Shown piece after piece: positions 11,120 through 22,895 of a DNA stretch of 64,000 nucleotides. Numbering within the stretch: position 1 is the first letter of the stretch; every line of letters begins with the position of its first letter. Location of the stretch: positions 7,740,501 through 7,804,500 of the forward strand of contig JAFREQ010000012.1 of NCBI GenBank assembly GCA_025331565.1. Reading direction: 5' to 3'. The translations under genes were made by a program, and so were the position numbers. The notes under the pieces are model-generated. The model was not told the origin of the DNA, did no database searches, and saw only the letters and a program-made list of their open reading frames with translations. Origin of the DNA: Holacanthus passer. Lineage: Eukaryota > Chordata > Actinopteri > Pomacanthidae.

Positions 11120-11482
11120 CTTTTATATCCGCCTCGCGTGACGTCACGACTCACCTGTGGGTGGGTGTCGGATCCTGGATTAGCTGTAGCCGCAGGTAAT
11201 AGCCAAACATTGGGAGACTCTCGGGTCCACAAGAGTGAAATCTAGAAAAAAGGTCACGACACGTATGAGCTGAGCTGGTGTCGGTCGGTCGAGTTCAGGT
11301 TTGCACAGTTTGCTGTTTCGTGGAGGTAAAAGTCACCTGGAAATCTGGGCGGTCGAGATCGAGGTCTTTTCTTTTCTGTGTTTGAAGCGCCAGCAGAAGT
11401 TTTCTCTCTCAGACTTCCGCGGTTTGTTCGCTCAACAACTTCTCTGGGATAAAAGACGACCACGAGTGTTTCCTCTTATGCG
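11120..11482 (+). promoter_or_regulatory. kdf1: kdf1 promoter and non-coding first exon
   Basis: A perfect palindromic cAMP-response element TGACGTCA (11139-11146, in GTGACGTCAC) sits just downstream of a TATA-like TTTTATAT (11121-11128). The following GC-richer stretch ends at a consensus donor CG|GTGAGT after 11482. The matching acceptor TTTCAG is at 11821 and the kdf1 ATG follows 19 bases into that exon, so 11200-11482 is best read as a 5'UTR exon. The exact transcription start is not visible. Confidence 0.6.
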
Positions 11483-11840
11483 GTGAGTGACGGTTTTGTT
11501 TGGAAAATTAAAACCGGTTAAAAGTTGAATGAGGTTTGGTCTGAAGTGTTTTCCTGCACATTTACGGGCCAAACAAGCTTTAAGGGCGCGACATGGACCA
11601 ACTTAGTATCAGAGCAGCAATCAATGCACTCAGGTTTATTTACATTTTCAGACTTTGAAGTGAGGTTTCTTCACTGGATGCAAAGTGTTTACTACATGAG
11701 CCTTGAATGCAACGTACTTCTAATGTGCCATATGGTGCGTTTAATGCTGCAAGCCTGTGTGGTAATAAAAGTGGAGGTTTACACTTGGTTCTTGTTTCTA
11801 AACATGCCTCTCCCATTTCAGGTCCCAGGCATTTTGAGCC

Positions 11841-14275
11841 ATGCCTGGCCACAGCACAGGGGCTCCCCAGGCGTCCCGCCACCACAAACACCACAGCTCC
11901 GGCTCCAGAGCGGAGAAGTACCGGCAGGCTCGGACCATATCCAGGGAGAGCACGACCAGCCAGGACTCCTACAAGGATCCTCACGGGGAGCATCTGCACG
12001 ACCTGCACCACGCCGACCACTCCAGGTATACGGAGAGCAAACACGGGCGTAGCAGCAGAGGACACCCGCGAAACGGCACGGGACGGGGCTCAGAGACTAT
12101 AGGGTTTATTCCTGGGTCAGCAGACGGCACTCCTGCCAGCAGACATGCCTGCGGCTCCTGCGCTTCCATGGGCTGGAGCGGCTGCAAGGCTCTTATCTGC
12201 TGTGTACTGACCTGTGGATTTTATGGCAGCCGAGAACCCTGCCTGCCTGTTAACGAGAGCTCCACAGACCATCCCCCCAAAGCAGGCAGTGAGCCTCACC
12301 CTCCTAATGGCATGGCTGTGACCAACCCTACTTGTGGCATCCCTTTGGAGTCCAGCAAGACTACCAAACCCTCCAAATTGCCCACAAGTGACAGCTTCCG
12401 CTATCCAGATGTGCGCATTGCGGGTCAGACAGTAAGGTATCCAGTCGCTGCCCCTAAACGGACCCGTACGCCTGGCAAGGGGGAGAGCCAGAGGCCCGTC
12501 AGCAACACCAGCCTGTTATCGCGCGAGGACTATGACTTGGACGACCTGAGCGACACGGGCACGGACATTGACTCTCTCATCACCAAGAAGCTGCTGGAGC
12601 TTTACGCCCTGCACCAGATCGACCAGCTGGCCAAGTGCACCTCCGACTCCTCGTTCTCCCGCAAGACCAACGAGATCAGCGAGCTCATCTACAGCATCGC
12701 TCAGGACTACAACCTGGAGGAGCAGGAGGCCGAGTGCAAGCTGGTGCACGGGGTCATCCGCATCAGCACGAGGAAGGGCAAGAGGAACAAGAGCCACCAG
12801 TCGACGGGACAGCGCCCGAACGGGAGGAGTGACGGGACCCTCCCTGACAGCGGCAACGAGACCATGACCAACACTTTCATGAGCAGTGACTGTAAGAATA
12901 TCATGCACCATTTTTAAAAACAATTAACATTAATAATTACAGCTCTATAATACTTATAAGGAAACACATCTTTTCAAAACACCTCTTTTCACCATCACCT
13001 GCCTGCAACATACCAAATATACCAATCATCTGATCTGTCTTCCCGAAATGACTCATAGTGTCTGTTGGAACGCTGCTGAATCCTTTTGTTTGTCTCGTAG
13101 TTTTAAACCATAACACACCAGGCATTTTTCTACAGGCAGTGACCTAATAATAATTGGTTAATCTGAGGCAAGTTGATACAGGTCAAAAAACATACAAACA
13201 TGTCTTCTAAAACACATTGCACAATAGCAGAAATGACCGTATTCATTTCTGTCAAAGCTCCTCGTCTGCTTGCGTTCATTTTGTCTTTTTGTCCCCTGCT
13301 GCAGTTCCGGAGGTGAAAGTGTCGGAGCAGACGCCGTCGGACGAGCTGGCGAGGAAAATGAGACATTACAGCGGGAGAAGTGAGTATGAGTGTAGGGTTT
13401 TCCACAACACAAACACATTTCTGTCTGTGCAAATGCACGTACGTAACATATGTACGTCAGATCCAGAGTCAGTCAGCACCAGAGTGTGATTAGTGGTTAG
13501 AATTATTTTAATATTAATTATACTCATTGTGCTGATGGAGCTTTATTCACCCTGGTCATTTAGGTATAATTACTACTCCTGTGAATCAGTGTGTGAGTCT
13601 CTGCAAATCCTTTGTACCTGCTGCAGCTGCAGGCATTTTCTCACCTCCTCTCTACTTTCCAGTAACATACCACTCTGTACGCAGTGAAAGCCTTGCATTC
13701 CTGACCCTTTTCTCTGCATCTTACAATCCCTCGCTCATTAGCCGCCTCCTCCCCTCATCTGCCACCTTACACCCACTTATCAATCTGCCTCATTCTCCCC
13801 TCCAGCTCAGCGGTCATGCTACACCACCTGCTAAAACAGCAGATCGAGTCTCCATTAAATATACGCCACACGATGTCCCGGGTTTTATTATGTCATTTTA
13901 GCGAACGACTCGGGTTACTGGTGGATTAACACGCAGCAGCCTCTTTTTTTGTGTGTCGTTGTTCTGAGAAGAAGCTGTTAGAAGGACGGGGTGTCCTGTT
14001 ACATGTCTTTGAATGAGGGTCCACTGCATTGTGTTTCCACAACTTTCACATGGCGGCTGGGAATGTGCCGGGTTAAACTCAACCGTTTCGTGACGTTCTG
14101 TGCATGAAATATAACATCTACTGTATTTTCTTTTACTGCCTTGTTTTTGTTTGTTTTCAGTGCATTAAATAAAGCTCTTTCTCCCACAGCGTACTCCTCC
14201 AGCACCGCCACGGCCTACTCGCCCTACCATCATGACACCGAAACAGACTCGTCAGGTGCTCCTCTGCTTCTCTGA
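11841..14275 (+). CDS. kdf1: kdf1, keratinocyte differentiation factor 1
   Basis: Three coding exons: 11841-12891, 13305-13379, 14190-14275, with phase 1 at both junctions, give 403 aa (human KDF1 about 398). Conserved parts are an N-terminal His/Ser/Arg-rich low-complexity segment, ETIGFIPGSADGTP, a cysteine-rich hydrophobic patch (SGCKALICCVLTCGF), SFRYPDVRIAGQTVRYP, and the strongly conserved block TDIDSLITKKLLELYALHQI / DQLAKCTSDSSFSRKTNEIS / LVHGVIRISTRK. The protein ends TETDSSGAPLLL, matching the TDSSGAPLL C-terminus of the mammalian protein. KDF1 controls the switch from proliferation to differentiation in epidermis and is a cytoplasmic/junctional protein without known catalytic activity. 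The 3' half of exon 1 is markedly GC-rich at third positions, unlike the AT-rich introns around it. Confidence 0.95.
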
Positions 14276-15025
14276 ACACACAAGTACCTATGCTGGCAAA
14301 GTGATGTAGCCAACTAGATGGACAATGTTATCCTTCTGCTATCTTTGTTTTTTTTGCTGTTACTGACTGGAGCACCTTTAACCCTGTTTTGTATTTCTCC
14401 TTTTAGTGGTCTGGCTAATGTTTGCTATATTGGAGTGTCATTTAATTTCATGGACCTTTTATCTTTGCAGCAAACAACCCACTGAAACGGAAACATTTTT
14501 GTAATGCAGGGAGAGACAATGCAAGTTATTATGTATTTGTACGCAGTGTTTAAAGTTGCTACACTCCATGCAATCTTAGCAGTCAGGCCAGAGGATAGAG
14601 ACTGATGGTAGAACATAACCGTCCTCATTCTTGTCTGTGCGTTTGTTTATGCAAGCCATTGTGCATGCACTGTATAGGCTTATTGACTCCTGCCATTTAG
14701 ACTCCTTATAAGCATGTTTTGACCTGAAACCTGCATTGTTAAGCCATATTTTGATGTACATAATTTTAAATCAATGTTACTTTCTCGGTTGTTAAACCAT
14801 TTGTGGCATTTGGCCACAGGTTGGTTGTTTTTTTTTATTCACAGGTAAGTTTTTAACAAAATAAAAATCTCCATGCTTGTTTATGGCTTTTCATGTGTAT
14901 TCAATAATGAAATATATTTATATACATATAATAATGATATTTAAGTATTTTTTCCCTTTTTAACTTACAGCAAATGTGACACTGCTCTGTGCTTGCAGAG
15001 CTTTGTGTCAAGCCAAAATAATCTA

Positions 15026-15082
<57 letters not shown>

Positions 15083-16770
15083 TCATGCATCATCATTGAA
15101 TACAAGGAGCTCCATTTGTTTTGCAACAGATTTGTTCTTGTATATCAAGTTTTTCCTTTGCGTGTTTTTCTGTCTTGTTAGCCTACTTTTCCTCTTTATC
15201 ACTGGGATTATTGTTTTCAAGCTCATCTCCCTGAGGTCACTGTGTTATACCAGGCAGGCCTTTTCCGCCCTCAGCAAAAGAAGAAACTTGTTTGGCTGGT
15301 TCTGACAAAAAGGAAATAAAATCCAGGGGTTTGTCTTTGTCATTTATTGCAAAGGGAAGAGGCAGTGCAGAATATCAGCAAGATTACAGGAACTTATCCT
15401 GAATTCCTTCTTTGGATCACATGAACTATATTTGCCAGTAATGTGTATTTTAAGATATACTTAACGTAGTCTGTCTGTCTGTCTGTAGATTACTGTTCAG
15501 TTGTTGCAGCTGCCAACTAAAAATATAATTACAGGCATATTCAATGAGCACCAGAGACAAAAAAACTCTAGAATCTCAGAATATGACGGATAGCTGCAAC
15601 AGTATTATAAGAATACCTCTAATACAAATGAAGAACTGAAGAGAGGTGAAAACATTTTTCACTCACTCTGAAAAATCAATCCAGTAAACAACAAATGAGT
15701 AATCTGACTTCTTTCATGCCAAACGTTAAGCCTTGCTTTTCTGTTTGTGGTGTTTTGCAGTTGGCCTGTGTAACCCCGTTTCCTCTGGCTCTCTGCCCCC
15801 ACCGGCACATTCCTGTTTTACCTGTATGCGGTGTCATGCAAAGGCTCACTGTTTCACAACTAGCATACCACAGGCTAGGATGAATCAAGAGGGCTTGTTC
15901 TATATCAAATATAGCCTGAAGGTTGTTAACGGCAAGCTTGTTTTTTAGGACACTTGATTGAGCGTTCATCCACCCACTTTTGTGTGTGAAAAAATGTGGT
16001 TTGTGTCGGGCTTTTATTTTGTTAAACAGTTGTGTATGTAACAAAAATGGCAGGACTCCGATTAAGTCCACTTTTTATTATTTTTTTTATTATTTGTCTG
16101 ACTAGTTTCTCATATTGTACATGTGACTTCCACTATTTTCCATGAGAGGGAGACAAACCACAAGAAGAAAAACATTACATGCTTCAGCGCTTCAACATTT
16201 GTGGTCATGATAGAAACATGAAAGGGTTACTTTCCTAATCATGCCAGTCTCTCTGAGGAATATTTACCACTGATATACAACACTGACAAATTTGGTTTAA
16301 ACACAATCTGGTAAAATAAGGAGAATACAGCTGGAATGAGTCAGATGTGGTTTCTCAACATTTTATGTAACTGAATACAACAGACTGGTCGCCCAGTGGG
16401 TTGAAACCTTACATTTTCGTAGTCACCTAAAAGTTAGAGAAAAAAACCCTGTCAGACTGTTTTATAATATATTTTCTGCTGATGCATCAGTTTCTGCATC
16501 ACATTTCCAGAGAATTCACTGACACATTTGTTATCTTTGGAAACCCGGTCATCAACAAGAACTTAAAATAAATGGATTTGAGCAATACTTGTTGGCTGCA
16601 CACCATGTCAGCAAAGATTGACCTGCTTAATAAACTGCAGGGATGTTCAGAACAAAGTGTGATTATCAGGTGCAATACCTGGTACATCAAACAAATATTG
16701 TGTCAGGTTTCACTTGCTGTGCAGCTTTTTAGAAGATTGAGACAGACCTTCACTGTTATGTTCATGTACA
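14276..16770. other. kdf1 3'UTR and convergent kdf1-nr0b2 spacer
   Basis: About 2.5 kb with no coding evidence between two convergent genes. Candidate kdf1 poly(A) signals are AATAAA at 14860-14865 and 15315-15320; I cannot choose between them. It contains the TA microsatellite at 15028-15075 and a short CTGT tandem near 15470-15486. The open frames here are low-complexity or overlap simple repeats. Confidence 0.55.
15028..15075. repeat. (TA)n microsatellite
   Basis: About 24 uninterrupted TA units, ending in ACACAC. The Ile/Tyr repeat proteins predicted here are translations of this repeat. Confidence 0.97.
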
Positions 16771-16778
16771 AAAATATA

Positions 16779-16784
16779 TTTATT
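16779..16784 (-). terminator. nr0b2: nr0b2 poly(A) signal (minus strand)
   Basis: TTTATT on the plus strand is AATAAA on the minus strand, 340 bases beyond the nr0b2 stop codon. It gives a short 3'UTR of about 350 bases. Confidence 0.65.
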
Positions 16785-17123
16785 TGAAATGTCAATACAG
16801 ACACTTATTTACAATATTGAAACACAGAAAATATTCAACATAAGATACAGTATATTAACAGTGGGTACAGTTACAGTGGGTAAAATCTTTTCTGACTGGG
16901 CTAAAGTGACCTCAGCTTCAGTGTAAATATAAGCAATGCATAGTCTCATGTTCACCAATTCACATAGTTGTTCTTGGCTATAGTAAGTCCACTGCCAGCC
17001 ATTCCTTCATTTCATGTGAAAACATTGCTCGGGTCGGTCAACCAAAACTTCTGCGTCACCACTGTTAAAAACATTTGATTCGACTTTCTCCAGGGCAGTT
17101 ACATTAAGTCCGCCTGCCCTCTT

Positions 17124-18006
17124 TTATCTGCAGAAGAGCATGTCAACCAGCAGCTCCAGCAGATCAGCCTGGCCTATCACGGGCCGGAAGAAGAGTTCGG
17201 AGATGAGGCTGGGTGTGATGCTCTGCAGCATGGAGGCTGTGAGGAGGATCTGAGCAAAGCGCTCCTGGTCCCCTGGGTGAAGGAGCTGGACCACCTCGCT
17301 GAGGGCGTGCTGAGCCTCCTGCTGCAAGCCCTCAACAAACAGAGATGCCTTTAAATCTGGGACATCTGTTGAATGGAAGTACAAGAAATTAGAGTTAATG
17401 TATAATGCAGTTTTTGTGCAGTATTCTTTCAGCAGTGATTGAAAATTATCAGATATCGGATGAATACATACCTGGATTAAATATTGTGGTCCCTTTGAGG
17501 TATGCATACTCCTTTGGACTCAGATCCAAACTCCAAAACTTTTTGAGGCAGGACTTGAGTTTGCTGACACCGGCCATGGTGGGCTGCTCCCTCTCCATCT
17601 CAGGGCTCTCCTGTCGGTTCAGGAGAATCTTTTTCAGCATGCTGTCAGCAGGGGTGTCCGTCACCTCAAAGTCCATGTGCTCCTGTGCCAAACCCAAAAT
17701 GAAGAGTGGTGCCCAGCAGCTTTTGAGAAGTGAGAACTGGTCGTTTGGTGGCATCTGGTTAAAAGCAGGTAAGTTCTTCATGAACTGGACGGTTTTGACC
17801 AGGACTGCCGAAGCTTCTTTGCAAATCTCGGACGGCCTTTTCAAGCACACTGTCCGTCGAAGCTCACAGTTGCATCTATGAGGTATTGAATTGTAGTTGA
17901 GGCTGTTTTGGCTTGGTTTGCTGTTTTCCATTTGGCTCAGGATGTTGAAGAGGATAGGATTCAAAGGCCTGTCACTGTTGGCGGAACAATGACACCAGTT
18001 ATCCAT
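17124..18006 (-). CDS. nr0b2: nr0b2, small heterodimer partner (SHP), orphan nuclear receptor
   Basis: Minus-strand gene with two coding exons, 18006-17472 and 17365-17124. The donor reads CCAG|GTATGT and the acceptor CAACAG|ATGTCC, joined phase 1. The product is 258 aa (mammalian SHP about 257). It is a ligand-binding-domain-only receptor with no zinc-finger DNA-binding domain, as expected for the NR0B class. Visible features: an N-terminal Cys-containing repeat-like segment (NYNSIPHRCNCELRRTVCLK), helix 3-5 region (VQFMKNLPAFNQMPPNDQFS, LLKSCWAPLFILGLAQEHMD), SPKEYAYLKGTTIFNP, and the helix 10-12 segment ELFFRPVIGQADLLELLVDM ending LFCR. SHP represses other nuclear receptors (LRH-1, HNF4A, RXR partners) in bile-acid feedback and lipid control, acting in the nucleus. 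The two-exon structure equals that of mammals. It is convergent with kdf1 and divergent from gpatch3. Confidence 0.96.
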
Positions 18007-18109
18007 TTTATAGGTTGTAGAGATCTATGTAGTTAAATGTAAGTGGCCTCCCGCAGGATGTTCTCTTCATGAGCTTGTGAGTACTACTGCTGTTTCCTCC
18101 AGTGTCCCT

Positions 18110-18118
18110 GTATTTATA
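18110..18118 (-). promoter_or_regulatory. nr0b2: TATA box of nr0b2
   Basis: On the minus strand CTTATAAATACAGG occurs about 105-115 bases upstream of the nr0b2 ATG, a suitable distance for a short 5'UTR. The core TATAAATA is a good TATA match. Confidence 0.6.
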
Positions 18119-18140
18119 AGACTAACCCACCCTGCTGGGT

Positions 18141-18149
18141 GGACCTTGA
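18141..18149 (-). promoter_or_regulatory. nr0b2: candidate LRH-1 (NR5A2) response element upstream of nr0b2
   Basis: TCAAGGTCC on the minus strand matches the NR5A monomer consensus YCAAGGYCR at all but the last base. It sits about 25-30 bases upstream of the TATA box. In mammals the SHP promoter is activated by LRH-1 through sites of this type, so the position is meaningful, though no binding is shown here. Confidence 0.5.
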
Positions 18150-18300
18150 CTTGTCAATATACTCTCAGTGAAAAACAACTATGTGCTCTGCCAGTTGACT
18201 GATGGAATAACCCTGGGAAACTGATAAGCTTTTCTCAATGAAATGGAACTGGTGGAGTAACGCCTGGATATCAAGAGGGTTGGGCCTTATCTTGCAGCCG

Positions 18301-18313
18301 GTGTCATTAACCC
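18301..18313 (-). promoter_or_regulatory. nr0b2: candidate FXR IR-1 element upstream of nr0b2
   Basis: The minus strand reads GGGTTAATGACAC, an inverted repeat of nuclear-receptor half-sites with one-base spacing (GGGTTA A TGACAC). The mammalian SHP FXR element, as I recall it, is GAGTTAATGACCT, identical at 10 of 13 positions. It is about 295-307 bases upstream of the ATG, close to the distance in mammals. Confidence 0.5.
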
Positions 18314-18732
18314 AGGCAGTACCAAGCTACCAAGGACTGCAGAGGTAATCAGCCCCACACTACATGTGTCCCTGCACACTGCCACCTCACACCTGCTGAG
18401 CTGGAAAGAGGCCAAAGCAGACAGGGGCCATTGACCAGAAGTTAAATCCTCATGAGGCGTAACATATATTTTTTATTAAGCAAATCCAATTTTCTAATTC
18501 TAATCTAATCAAATTCTAGCCCTGGAGCAACAAAATTGAAAATTAAATTGGCGGTAATTTGTGATATAAAATGCCCATTACAACCACTTTTTTATTTTAT
18601 ATCTACAGACCTGTAGATTAGGTCATTAGTTGTCTGAAACACAACCATAAGACTATTTTGACCTGAAAAAATAATCATTTTAAACTTTTGCATTTTTAAT
18701 ATCTTATTTATTCATCTAATTGTTCATTTATA

Positions 18733-18800
18733 CCAGGGGTGCCCAACGCTTTTCCTTGGAGGGCCAAAACTGAAACTTTAAAAATGGTATTAGGATCCCA
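18733..18800 (+). mobile_element. one end of a hAT-like DNA transposon remnant
   Basis: CAGGGGTGCCCAACGCTTTT followed by a GAGGGCC block matches the usual CAGGGGTG-CCAA terminal inverted repeat of hAT-superfamily elements in fishes. No matching opposite terminus was found nearby, so this is probably a truncated copy. Confidence 0.45.
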
Positions 18801-19160
18801 AGTTCTCTTAATTGATTGACATGCATCGTAAAGTCTCACTCTGCCAGACGTGCTAAGATTATGAAAATAATTACGGTAAAAGTTTATTTAAAGAGCATTT
18901 TCATCTCACAAATATAAAGAGCATAAACGACCATTTCTATCACAATTTTTTGAAAATGTTTAAAATGTGTAATTGAATAATGTTTAATCAATTTTATTTC
19001 CCCATAAAATTTCAACATAAGCCGTATAACGATTCTACAGCCATACTAACAGCTCTGTGAGCCTGTACTAACCCTAACCCTGAATTCAAACTTGATCATG
19101 GGAATGTAATATAAAACAAATTAAAGATTTGACTTGATCACAGCATTAGAATAAAAAACA

Positions 19161-19315
19161 TCATGGTGATACCAAAGTAAAAGTCAGTGGATTACTGAAG
19201 GCAGTGGGATTCATCCACTGCTGAACATGGGTGTCATACAAAATTTCATGACAATCCAACCAATAGTTGTTGAGATATTTCAGTCTGGAACAAAGTGGCT
19301 CGGCCAACAGACTGC
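19161..19315 (+). repeat. interspersed repeat typical of percomorph fishes
   Basis: The words AAAGTCAGTGGATTACTGAA, GTGGGATTCATCC and ATTTCATGACAATCCAACCA, then ATAGTTGTTGAGATATTTCA and CAAAGTGGC, follow the order of an interspersed repeat I have seen in many perch-like genomes. Its class is unknown to me. It is one of the main reasons for assigning the window to a percomorph. Confidence 0.6.
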
Positions 19316-22300
19316 AAAAAATTCAAAATTATGTTGCACAATAAAAACTTATTTGTTGAATACAAAAATTGCTCATTTTACAATTTTAGTTACATTCACA
19401 TCCGGCTACACTTGAGGCTGATTTAGTGCAGACAGATAGGACTGGACAATCAGTTCACCAAGAAAATGTAAGGAATTCCAGTTTATGGTGTTACGGGTGG
19501 TCCATGATCGACTTGTCATTTTAATAAGGTTACTAACTTGTTATCTCCCTGGTGCCTGGCACGGAGGTTTGACACTGATAAGCAAATTGCTTTATTATTG
19601 TCACAAATAAACAAACAGCACATTTTCCGTGATAAGCTCCTTTGGTTTGGACATTTTGCACCATGAACCAACTCAAGTGTTAACTACATTGTATAGTGAC
19701 ATGTGACACAATATATAACATATTATGCTCATTACTTTTGTCTGGACCCCTGCTGCACAAGCCGACAAGCCTGAAAACATCACAGGATGGAAGCTCCAGT
19801 GCAAAATGTGAACCACGGAGCAGTGGAGTCAAGGTCAGTCCATACAGTGAATGACTGCAATAAAGAGATTACAAGTCAGACACTACTGGCAGCACCAGTC
19901 ACCGAATGTTTGTTTCACCTCATCAGTCTCTTTACTCATCCCCTCATAGAATTCTCCAGAATAGAGTCACAGCCTCAGTTTCTGTCCTGGAGTGATCTCA
20001 TTACGATACACCGCAGTGATTATTCATGTCAGACGTGACATGTCCATACCCACAGGAGCTGAATCACAACGGACCATGATGAAAGACATCACGTTACGAT
20101 CCAGATTTCCAGTAATGTGACCTATAGTGCCCTCAGCAGCCCCCAGGCTTCATGAGACGTGCTGACAGTCGTAAATGCCTGTGATAAGACTTGTGTTTAT
20201 AGAGGTTAGGAGCAGGCAGAGACGGACACGGAGGACAGACGCTTATCTCCAACCAAGATAGTAAAAATGAAATGTCCTTCATTCTATAAGTGGAACAACT
20301 GCTGTATTCTGAGATCGAGCGAGTGAAACAGTCCAGGCCTGATGAGGCATGATGTAATGGTTGGCACCTGAAGAGTGACCAAGCCTTTTTTCTAATAATA
20401 TAGAAATACATACAAACTCTAAAAATGTATTAAGACACTTGACTGTAATTACATCATCAAGTTAAAAATTGTGTCAACATATTCCCTCATCCACTGAAAC
20501 ACAGTTTGCTTTTCTTGGAAAGTTTCCCCCTGAATATTGACTTTTTCTTTTATGTTTATCCTCTGGTTTTTGTTTTCCCAGGTTATTGAACTCTCAGTGC
20601 ATGATGGTCTTGTACACGACACTTAACCTTGACCTACGCTTAATACAGCAGAGGTTCATTTTCCAGGGTTCATCAACCCAAAGGTAGAAGTTATTCTTAC
20701 ACTGTGGGGTCATTTTAACCTTCTGGAAAAATCATTTGACTATCCTGGAATTCAAATTTATGGAATTCAGTTCACATTATTACATATAGTTCTTTCAGGT
20801 TAACCACAAAAATTATATTTGTTATTGACTTTGGTCAAGTCTCAAATTTTCAGACCTTCTTAACTACAATAAAATTCACAAATTGCTGAAAAACAATCAT
20901 TTACTAAATAATATCATCAGAGTGAATGCTAACGCAATTCCTCTCTTCAAATGATATGAACTTTTGCATATACTGCTCGACTGTGCTCTGATTTTGAACC
21001 AGTAGTATCTGGAAAAATACACATACTAAAGTAACATAATGCTAAACTTAGAGGTGTCTATGGCGGAGTATCAAAAACTATCAAGTCCTGAAAGCTGGCA
21101 CTGAATGCTTGGTCTGACTGAGTCTTCTTTCGTTATCATTTGATTAGATATTTCTAATATAATTTCTAAACTTATTTAAGTTGTATTTTTTGCACATTTT
21201 ACATTGTATTTTATTGTGTTGAGACACACTGAGGCATTTGAGACGTTGTGTTTTGTGTATTCAATAGAATAAGATGGGTTTTGTAAAAATAATTTTTCTG
21301 TTCCCCAATGTGAAGTTTAAAACCCTACAAACAATACTGAGCCCCCACTAACTGTGAAGCATTGTCTTCATTTTATGGAAAGTTCCAAAGGCCAAAAACC
21401 TTCAGCGTAATGACCCATGATGGTGTTTTTTTTGTGAGAGGGTCACAGTATTTTTGCTATGTCTGTGGAAAGTGGTCTTCTCTTTCAGGTTCACTATTGG
21501 TTTATTTGACTTATTTTTAATTTCAGCAGGGCTCTATGTTAGGAAGTTATTATTATTTCAATATTCCACACCCACTGATCTTATTAGATTAGAAACCTAC
21601 AAGTAAGATCAAATATCTGACTTACCAGTATAATCATGTCTGTAAAGTCAAGTTGGTTTCAACACAAATTTTTTATGTATTTCCTTCTAGGATCTCCAAA
21701 CATACTCTTTTAGGATTAGCATGACTTCCACACTCCAGACTGGCTATGACTAATGCCCAATGAGTTTGTAATTTGATGTGTAAAGTGATGTCAGAGTGTC
21801 TGGACACGGATCTAGTTTTACTGCCTATTACTATCAAAACACAATGATAAAAGCTGAGGTGAAGGCCATAGAAAGACTTTTCCTCTGGGTTAATGAACTC
21901 TGACTGAACACATTTCTTGGTTGTCTCTCTGAAAGAGGTTAAAATAAATGTAGCAGTGTAAAATATTTAAGACCTAACATTTTGCCTTTTGTCTTACTTG
22001 GTGAGGGTAAACTGTCCCAGGTTAGTCATGTTGCCTTTTTGCCCAATTCAAAAATAGATATGTAAAGATAAAAACTGAGCCAGACTGCTGTGTCTTTTAA
22101 CCGTCATTTGAGTCTCACAGTTTCATTTCTCCTTTTAACATTTGAACTTGAATGTAATCAACATTGCAGAATTTATCACATCACTGTTGTTGTTGTTGTT
22201 GTTTGGTTAATGGGTTGTTACTACTTTATGTTCATTTTTTGTCTGAGAGGATGGATCTTTTCCTTGTTTGGAGCTTGGTTTGGGTCTCACACCACTGATG

Positions 22301-22849
22301 TAGCCTGTAAAGTCTGGTGAGACATTATATGGACTAAGATGCTCTTTGGTTAATTAAAGTGCATCACTGTTTCGACCATTAATGCAAAATATAATTTCTA
22401 GGATATCTTGAATATCAGGAGCATTTCAGTTTTGACTGGATTGCAACAATTTCATGGTGAATATATAAAAACAAAAATGCACATGTGGAGCCCTTCAGAG
22501 ATGATAGTCATTATTGATTATTCAGAATATGTGGTTTAATACCCTAGATAAAGACAGATAAGGAAAATGAAACCGTAGTAGTATATTTGAGAATGAAGAT
22601 AATTTATCTTCTATCTGTATATCTCTCATATTGAAACTCCTTACTGTTTTTTCTTTTTGCTGTGAAATGTATGAGAACCACAGAAATAAACAAACAAAAA
22701 TAATTGTTAGAGTCAATGTGTTAAAATCTGGACTATTATAACTGCAAAAGAGAGACAATATCTAGACGATCGTTGTATATAAAATAGCTAACATCGTTAT
22801 ACATAAAATATATAATTATGTAATATCAAAAATATTGTGTAATGACTTT

Positions 22850-22895
22850 TCCCGGAAACGGGTATGACGTCATTTCCGTCCAGAGAAAAACAATC
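22850..22895 (+). promoter_or_regulatory. gpatch3: gpatch3 core promoter with ETS and CRE sites
   Basis: CCCGGAAACGGG (ETS-like GGAA), a perfect CRE palindrome TGACGTCA (22865-22872) and TTTCCGTC (ETS-like on the other strand) crowd into the 45 bases before the ATG. This is typical of a TATA-less housekeeping promoter. The ATG at 22842 is in frame but lies within this cluster, so the start at 22896 is preferred. Confidence 0.6.

Larger units (their letters stand above)
18320..22840. other. nr0b2-gpatch3 spacer, no gene seen
   Basis: About 4.5 kb of AT-rich sequence between divergent genes. It contains the hAT-like end at 18733, the percomorph interspersed repeat at 19161-19315 and a short GTT microsatellite (about 22185-22202). 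I see no conserved reading frame, tRNA or other RNA gene; open frames such as 20133-20411 and 22090-22320 have no family resemblance. Confidence 0.6.

Noticed and set aside
19066..19085. Telomere-like CTAACCCTAACCC
   Set aside because: There are only two units, too few to call an interstitial telomeric repeat.
22842..22895. Upstream in-frame ATG for gpatch3 (18 extra residues)
   Set aside because: It overlaps the ETS/CRE promoter cluster, and the conserved protein start is MADCEDV at 22896.
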